From assembly GCA_030640865.1 (NCBI GenBank), contig DAOWIP010000546.1:1-10777 (forward strand): DNA of 10,777 bases. Direction: 5' to 3'. The position numbers and the translations under genes are program-made. Source of the DNA: Sedimentisphaerales bacterium. GTDB lineage: Bacteria > Planctomycetota > Phycisphaerae > Sedimentisphaerales > SM23-30. Below are positions 5,783 to 10,777 of the stretch, piece after piece (position 1 is the stretch's first letter; each line of letters opens with the position of its first letter). The notes under the pieces were generated by a model. It ran no database searches. It was not told the DNA's origin and saw only the letters and a program-made list of their open reading frames with translations.

Positions 5783-8380
5783 TTATTTCTGTTCCGATAT
5801 ATCGGATTCGGAAGGTTGTTCTTCGGGAATTTCCAGTGGGACATCGATGACTTCCCAGTTTTTATCCCGGAGAAAGAGGCTCTGGCGTTTGACAATATCA
5901 TTTTCGTCGAGGGCAGCCCAGCGGAGATACTCCGTTAGATCAACTTTTGGCGAGAGGCTATAGGCCGCCATAAATCTAACAAACCATTGGGGATGGCTAA
6001 ACATTTGTCCCATTTTTTCAAGAGTGGGATCCGAAGCGTCCAGTTCCAGTCCGCCGAGTGCATAGACACTCCAAGCCTGAACACGGTAGTCAGCGTGATC
6101 GAGGTTGTCGATGATCATCCCGCGGATGGCCTGGGTATTAAGGCGGCGAGGTCGATATACGAGTGGCTCTTTTTTGGCTAACTCCGTTTCGAGCAGCAGG
6201 CCGGCTAGCAGGCGAGTGGCGCGGATACGTTGGCTGGGAGAACCTTCGCGAATGAAGTTTTGCTGTGCTTTAAGGCGTTCAGGTGTGGGGATGTATCCCT
6301 TGCGGGTGATAGTTACCGGTTCGGGCTGAATTTCAGGGATTCTGCCGACAATACCGCCATTTTCATTAACGATTGGGTCCAGAAACAGGTAAAAAGTAAT
6401 CTGGAACGTCTGCTGGGGATGTTTTCGGAGGATTTCGTGTAAAGGCCCAATATTGAGCGTTTCGGTAATAGAGTTGGAAGAGCTGGGGAGCAGAACCATA
6501 TTCTGGTTCATATAGCGATGGGCCAGAGGTATCAGGTTTGGAGAATCCGGATGAGCGGATCGGGTGGTGGCTCTATGTTTGCCCGGTATAACCTCGGCTG
6601 CAATCAGGATATGGGGGTCGAGAAAACTTTTCGGCCCCAGTACAAGAGTCGTATTGCTGATATTAGTCAGGTATATTTGAGCCGGCAGGGGATCGGTGTA
6701 ACTGAAAACGTCATTTTTCAGGCGGAGCCGACATTTAATATAATCCTGCGGTTTTTCAGGAAGCAGTAAATCACTGCCTTCAAACTCATTTTTTAGTGTT
6801 AGTTCGATCTGGTCCGGGGTCTGGGGAGTGGTTTCCGCTGTATCTGCCATTGGCTGGGCGGTGGCTTGTTCAACATCTGGTTTTAGTTCAGTATCGAGTT
6901 TTGACTTAAGCCGTTGCCGCTCCCGTTCGATAGCCGTTGCGAGGATACCGGCCCGGTTGATATTGATGGCCTTGAGCCTTTGCAGAGCGGCTTTTTTGTC
7001 ATCGCGGGCCAAATAGAGCTTGGCCCACGCCAGGGCGGCAATAGGGTCGTTGGGATCGGATTCCTTGAGGAGTTCCTCGGCACGGTCCCATTGGTTATTG
7101 AGCGTATAGGCATAGGCCAGGGTGTTCAGGGCCCTTGGATCACCTTTACGGTCCTGACAGGTTCGTCGAGCGTATTCGAGAGATCGGACGGAGTCGGGTT
7201 TGATAAAACAGAAGAACCAGGCCAGCTCATTCTGTAAATCTCTGCCGGATACCTTTGCGTCGGGTAGTGTTTGTTGCAAAAGAGGTGTTCTGGTCTGGTC
7301 AATTTTTCTAACGGCATTATCAGCCGCCCGCGAAAGAATTTTTTCCGCTTCTTCGGACATACCCAACTCCTTCAGAGCTAAAGCCCTGATACCATTGAGC
7401 AACAGGTCATCGGGTTGTTTTTTCAGGGCCTCGGCGGCGATTTTCAGGCATAAATGGTATTGTTCGCTTTTATAGGCACCGGCAAGCTGTTTGAACCGCA
7501 GTTCCTCCTCCAGGCCGGGCTGCTGATGCGCAAGCTTAAGCAAACGTAAAGCATAGTCGTAATATTGATAAGTGAGCTTGTCCCTGCCATTATTTTCGAG
7601 TACCTCGATCAGCTTGAGCACCGCCTGTAAATCGTAAGGGTTGGTCAAAAGCTGCGTTCGCCAGCGGATAACCGTGTTGAGCAAACGCACCATTTCGCTC
7701 TGCTGTCGCTGTTCTTCAATGTACTGGGCGGTTGCCTCCGGCGGATACTGAGGAGTCTGGGGTGGCAATTCCAGCCATAGATTAATGGCGTTAATATTAT
7801 ATTTCGAGAGGGAAAACGCCCGGGCGAAATTACCGCGAGCGGTGTCCGTATCACCCTTTTCCAGGGCTAAAATTCCCATCTCGACGAGGATATCACTCTG
7901 GAGTACCGGATAGTTGGCCAATTGGTTGTACGACTGCTGAAGGAAATACTCGCGTTCTTTACGTTCGCTGAAGCCGTCAAGCTGGTATCTGATCCACGCG
8001 TCCACCGGGCTGTAATCCCTGGTTTTGAGATGGCTGTATTGCATAAGGGCGTTCATGCTGCGACCGGGATCGTTGACAGGCTCGGAGATATACAAGGCCA
8101 GGAGGTCCCGCCAGGCCGCGGCATTTGTCTTGTCCATAGCCACAGCCGTCTCAAGCAGGAGACATGCCTGTCTGATACGCCGCTCGATCTGTGGGCGATC
8201 AAGCTCCACCCGTGTATAATTCAGGGATTGAAGCTCAACCGGCGACCATAAATCGCGGGCCATAGCATACAAATGCAGGGAATCATCCGGGTAGTTACCA
8301 GGCTGATCCTGGCCAACTGCGCTAAAGAAAGGCAGCAACAGAATCAGCATCAAAAAAAGTACAGTTTTACTGTCCGCCAT
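5783..8380 (-). CDS. Exported TPR and HEAT-repeat protein of unknown function
   Basis: Large probable scaffold outside the cytoplasm, 865 residues from the chosen start. Residues 1-23 look like a Sec signal peptide: one lysine, the core VLFLMLILLLPFF, and likely cleavage at AVG/QDQ. Residues about 35-500 are a helical solenoid with TPR-like pairs, such as ALALKELGMSEEAEKIL and LAYAYTLNNQWDRAEELL. A linker rich in threonine, proline and glutamine follows (about 505-540), then a probable beta-sandwich (about 540-690, with PAQIYLTNISNTTLVLG), then HEAT-like helices (about 695-840, with DYRVQAWSVYALGGL and QWFVRFMAAYSL), and an acidic tail. I chose ATG 8380 because AGGG lies eight bases upstream and the signal peptide then begins properly; the open frame extends to ATG 8425. 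It lies 142 bases downstream of the other TPR gene. No enzyme motif seen. Confidence 0.8.
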   Translation of the reverse strand: MADSKTVLFLMLILLLPFFSAVGQDQPGNYPDDSLHLYAMARDLWSPVELQSLNYTRVELDRPQIERRIRQACLLLETAVAMDKTNAAAWRDLLALYISEPVNDPGRSMNALMQYSHLKTRDYSPVDAWIRYQLDGFSERKEREYFLQQSYNQLANYPVLQSDILVEMGILALEKGDTDTARGNFARAFSLSKYNINAINLWLELPPQTPQYPPEATAQYIEEQRQQSEMVRLLNTVIRWRTQLLTNPYDLQAVLKLIEVLENNGRDKLTYQYYDYALRLLKLAHQQPGLEEELRFKQLAGAYKSEQYHLCLKIAAEALKKQPDDLLLNGIRALALKELGMSEEAEKILSRAADNAVRKIDQTRTPLLQQTLPDAKVSGRDLQNELAWFFCFIKPDSVRSLEYARRTCQDRKGDPRALNTLAYAYTLNNQWDRAEELLKESDPNDPIAALAWAKLYLARDDKKAALQRLKAININRAGILATAIERERQRLKSKLDTELKPDVEQATAQPMADTAETTPQTPDQIELTLKNEFEGSDLLLPEKPQDYIKCRLRLKNDVFSYTDPLPAQIYLTNISNTTLVLGPKSFLDPHILIAAEVIPGKHRATTRSAHPDSPNLIPLAHRYMNQNMVLLPSSSNSITETLNIGPLHEILRKHPQQTFQITFYLFLDPIVNENGGIVGRIPEIQPEPVTITRKGYIPTPERLKAQQNFIREGSPSQRIRATRLLAGLLLETELAKKEPLVYRPRRLNTQAIRGMIIDNLDHADYRVQAWSVYALGGLELDASDPTLEKMGQMFSHPQWFVRFMAAYSLSPKVDLTEYLRWAALDENDIVKRQSLFLRDKNWEVIDVPLEIPEEQPSESDISEQK

Positions 8381-8473
8381 ATTCATCACCCTGATATAAC
8401 AGAAAAAACCTTTAACCACAATCACTAACAGTTTTTTTATCGAGGATATGGATTTTATATCAGCATTTACATC

Positions 8474-8503
8474 GGTAAAACAGGATATTTTACTGGTTTT
8501 ACC
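8474..8503. terminator. Hairpin between the two TPR genes, weak terminator candidate
   Basis: GGTAAAAC (8474-8481) and GTTTTACC (8496-8503) form a perfect 8-bp stem with a 14-base loop. It starts 20 bases after the stop of the upstream minus-strand TPR gene, a likely position for attenuation or 3'-end formation. There is no T-run directly after it on the minus strand, so read-through into the next TPR gene remains plausible. Confidence 0.3.
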
Positions 8504-8522
8504 TGTTATAGCAGAAGCTTTG

Positions 8523-10229
8523 TTATAGCATATGCTCTTTCAGGGTCGTGAGTGAACGTTGGGCCTGGAAGGCGAGGGAGCTTTGCGGTTCGAGTTCGCA
8601 GACAGCCTGCCAGGCAGCCGCGGCACGATCGATCAGGCCCATATTCTGTAGCGCGAGCGAAAGATTTCCCTGTACATCAGCCTCCTGCTCATCACTTTTC
8701 AGAACATCCTGAAAATGCTCCACGGCCAGGGCGAATTTTATCTTGTCACAGTACATCAATCCAAGATGATAATGCAGATTGATATATTCCTGTTCCAGTT
8801 GGAATGCCTGTCGGAGTGGTTCCTCAGCCTCCCGTGGGCGGTTCATCTCCCTGAGAGCCAGACCAAGTTTGATTCTGGCCTTGAAGAAAGAAGGATTGAT
8901 CGCCAGGGCTTTCTGAAAGTTCTCGATGGTCTGCTCAGTCTGGCCTGTATTCCACAGCAGCAGCCCATAATGATAGAACAGTTCCGCCTGATTTGAATTT
9001 TCCTTTATTTTTCGGCGGTAACGCTGCATCTGAATTTTCAACATATCATCCTTGTCGGCCGCATCAGCCTGGCTGGAATCATCCCAGTCAAGATACTGCT
9101 GAGCGTCTTTTTGGGATTGCGCGACTTTCAGTTGCAGTCGGTTCATTTCCAGGAAAAGCAGATTGGTATTTGGTTGTAAAGCAGCGGCCAGTTCGAGCGT
9201 TTCCTGTGCCTGTGTGTTTTTATCCTGATTAGCCTGAGCCAGGGCAAGACCGACGTATGCACCGATAAACTGATCGTTAATTTCGACTGCGAGATTGAAT
9301 CTGCCGGCGGCCTCGTAATAGCGGCCCATACGCAGGTGCTGAGTGCCGAGCTTTACGGCTGCTTCCAGATAGCCCGGGTGGATTTCCAAAGCTCTCTGAT
9401 AATGGTTGACGGCCTGCTGGTCCTCGCCGAGTTGGCTGTAGAGGTCCGCCAGGCGTACATAAGAGTCCGGAAAATCACCCTGTTGTTCGACAATCTGCCG
9501 CAGACGAGCGATGGCGCCGTCAATTTGTCCGGACTCGGCCAGGGCCTCGACCTGTTCGTCATAAAGTTCAAAGTTGTCCGGCTCAATCGTCAGGGCCTTG
9601 CCAAAACAACTCTCGGCCTGACTGAAATCACCGGTGTGCAGGTAGAGATGACCCAGAACCAGATAGTTCCACATGTCTTCGGGATGCTGTTTCTGAAGCG
9701 AGCGGCACTGGTCAATGACCTTGCCGTAATCTTCTTTGACGAGGTAAATGGCCGCCAGCCGCTGTCTGGTTTTGCGAAGATAGGGCTTGCAGGAACAACC
9801 TTCGTGATAGAATTTCAGGGCCTGTTCGGTATTGCCCTGCCGTTCGTAGCAGAAGCCTAACGCAAACAGAATGCGCCCTTCACGTGATCCGCCTCCGCCT
9901 TGGCGGTAAGCCCGCTCCAATTGATCAATGGCCTGATCCAGTTCGCCGGTTCCGGCACTCATCGCTGCCCAGGCGATCCGGGCTTCGAGGTATTTCGGAT
10001 TTGTTTTCAACAGCTCATCGAACACATACCGAGCCTTCTCATCGGCCCCGCTTTGCGCATAATGGATACCCAGTCGCAGTTTGTTCGCGGAATGAGCAGG
10101 GTCCTGGCTGACAAACTCCTCCAGCATTTTTACCTCTTCCGGCTTGAGCGGATTTGAAAAGGGCAGAACCAGTCCCATTAGCGACGGCTGTTCAAGCCCC
10201 TTGCCTAATAATTCCAATAAGTAACTCAT
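8523..10229 (-). CDS. Cytoplasmic tetratricopeptide-repeat protein
   Basis: A 568-residue protein built almost wholly of TPR helix pairs, so a protein-protein interaction scaffold; partners unknown. About nine repeats lie in residues 45-355 (for example YLVLGHLYLHTGDFSQAESCFGKAL and SYVRLADLYSQLGEDQQAVNHY), followed by a polar linker at about 360-405 with an acidic SSQADAADKDD segment. About four more repeats follow to the C-terminus (FYHYGLLLWNTGQTEQTIENF onward). The N-terminus MSYLLELLGKGL precedes the repeats and looks like the conserved head of a Phycisphaerae TPR family; this is from memory. There is no signal peptide or membrane segment. ATG at 10229 has AAGGAAGGA about nine bases upstream. 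No catalytic domain is fused to the repeats. Confidence 0.85.
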   Translation of the reverse strand: MSYLLELLGKGLEQPSLMGLVLPFSNPLKPEEVKMLEEFVSQDPAHSANKLRLGIHYAQSGADEKARYVFDELLKTNPKYLEARIAWAAMSAGTGELDQAIDQLERAYRQGGGGSREGRILFALGFCYERQGNTEQALKFYHEGCSCKPYLRKTRQRLAAIYLVKEDYGKVIDQCRSLQKQHPEDMWNYLVLGHLYLHTGDFSQAESCFGKALTIEPDNFELYDEQVEALAESGQIDGAIARLRQIVEQQGDFPDSYVRLADLYSQLGEDQQAVNHYQRALEIHPGYLEAAVKLGTQHLRMGRYYEAAGRFNLAVEINDQFIGAYVGLALAQANQDKNTQAQETLELAAALQPNTNLLFLEMNRLQLKVAQSQKDAQQYLDWDDSSQADAADKDDMLKIQMQRYRRKIKENSNQAELFYHYGLLLWNTGQTEQTIENFQKALAINPSFFKARIKLGLALREMNRPREAEEPLRQAFQLEQEYINLHYHLGLMYCDKIKFALAVEHFQDVLKSDEQEADVQGNLSLALQNMGLIDRAAAAWQAVCELEPQSSLAFQAQRSLTTLKEHML

Positions 10230-10531
10230 TTCTCACCATCCTTCCTTCGGCCCGTTTAACCGGGGATATATTTCATTTGCTCCATCGTGGGTATCGACGG
10301 ACAAAGGAGTGAGATTGAGTTTTCAGTGGCTATATCTACATTGAAAACGTGGTTTTTTATCACCACAACCGGCGCAGTCGGAATATCTTCGTCAGCTTAC
10401 GATACAGAACGTTTAATCGGACCATAAACCATTCAGGCTGTACGGATTATCCCAACAGGGGAAAATTACAAAAACAGCCCGGAAAAGGGGTAAAAACGGT
10501 TATCGGCAGAAATGTAACTTGTTTGAGAAGG
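10230..10531. other. 302-base intergenic region between mtnA and the TPR gene
   Basis: No credible gene on either strand. A hairpin GTGGT/ACCAC with an A/T-rich loop lies at 10349-10366; on the minus strand it is followed by GTTTTC and could be a weak terminator for mtnA, 166 bases after its stop. The ribosome binding site of the TPR gene lies at the left end. The TPR promoter should also be here, but no clear -35/-10 pair was found. Confidence 0.5.
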
Positions 10532-10777
10532 CTACTCTCTACTTTTCGTAAGTTGATTCAGTAGTCGGCTGATTTTTTCATTGGTTGGTTTGTGGATAAC
10601 ACCGCGTTCGGTAATGAGGGCGGTGATATACTGATGTGGTGTAACGTCGAAGGCGGGATTATAGACCTTGATATGTTCCGGTGCGATTCGTCGGCCGAAA
10701 GGCTCGGCTACTTCCTTGGCGGCGCGTTGTTCAATTGGGATTTGTGTTCCGTCGGCAATCGATAAATCAAAGGTACT
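10532..10777 (-). CDS. mtnA: S-methyl-5-thioribose-1-phosphate isomerase, C-terminal part
   Basis: MtnA converts 5-methylthioribose 1-phosphate to 5-methylthioribulose 1-phosphate in methionine salvage, in the cytoplasm. Only the last 81 residues are in the window; the gene continues past the right edge. The fragment begins STFDLSIADGTQIPIEQR and contains NPAFDVTP (fragment residues 40-47) followed by ITALITERGV (51-60), the signature C-terminus of the MtnA/eIF2B-like family. It ends NQLTKSRE before TAG at 10532-10534. The catalytic cysteine and aspartate lie upstream, outside the window, so activity cannot be judged. The relaxed tail after the TERG motif is normal. Other eIF2B-like isomerases (such as ribose-1,5-bisphosphate isomerase) are possible but fit the IPIEQR/NPAFDVTP pattern less well. 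Confidence 0.9.
   Translation of the reverse strand, partial: STFDLSIADGTQIPIEQRAAKEVAEPFGRRIAPEHIKVYNPAFDVTPHQYITALITERGVIHKPTNEKISRLLNQLTKSRE

Noticed and set aside
9336..9860. Plus-strand open frame of 174 codons
   Set aside because: Antisense to the TPR gene; its periodic hydrophobic pattern mirrors the TPR repeats.
8523..10229. Nucleotide-level repeats within the TPR gene as a repeat element or CRISPR
   Set aside because: The repetition is at protein level (34-residue TPR units) with no conserved nucleotide repeat and no spacer pattern.
10349..10564. Small plus-strand open frame of 71 codons before and into the mtnA end
   Set aside because: It has no ribosome binding site, overlaps the mtnA 3' end and has a basic low-information composition.

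Overview
The window looks like chromosomal DNA from a planctomycete of the Phycisphaerae/Sedimentisphaerales type. The main clues are: a paired dockerin-like C-terminus ending in an 'ENWL' motif on a beta-helix protein; two Tat-exported proteins of families expanded in planctomycetes (a sugar-phosphate-isomerase-like TIM barrel and a Gfo/Idh/MocA oxidoreductase); two long TPR proteins, one with the start MSYLLELLGKGL that I recall from Phycisphaerae; and an McsA/McsB pair outside the Firmicutes ctsR-clpC setting. The assignment rests on recognition of these protein styles, not on a marker gene.

Layout. Plus strand, 90-3086: a beta-helix/dockerin-like protein that appears to lack its N-terminus, then mcsA and mcsB, which are one base apart and encode a protein-arginine kinase and its zinc-binding activator. 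Minus strand, 3222-5591: an exported TIM-barrel protein and, upstream of it, an exported NAD(P)-type oxidoreductase, separated by about 200 bases that hold a perfect hairpin and a mosaic of 7-base tandem repeats. Minus strand, 5783-10229: an exported TPR/HEAT protein downstream of a cytoplasmic TPR protein. Minus strand, 10532 to the window edge: the last 81 residues of MtnA (methionine salvage). mcsB and the TIM-barrel gene converge.

How the genes work together. McsA and McsB form a protein quality-control module that marks proteins with phosphoarginine; the key kinase residues and the C-terminal RDxxRA motif are present. The two Tat proteins pair an oxidoreductase with a TIM-barrel enzyme, a combination that fits exported sugar oxidation followed by rearrangement or elimination; this is inference. 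The two TPR proteins probably act as scaffolds, but their partners are unknown.

I found no CRISPR array, tRNA, rRNA, integrase, toxin-antitoxin pair or obvious defence system. The most unusual items are the heptamer mosaic at 4227-4330, a short GGGGTCAGGAACC imperfect palindrome on the stop codon of the truncated beta-helix gene, the three clustered dyads at 5633-5687, and the McsA variant lacking one expected zinc-ligand cysteine.
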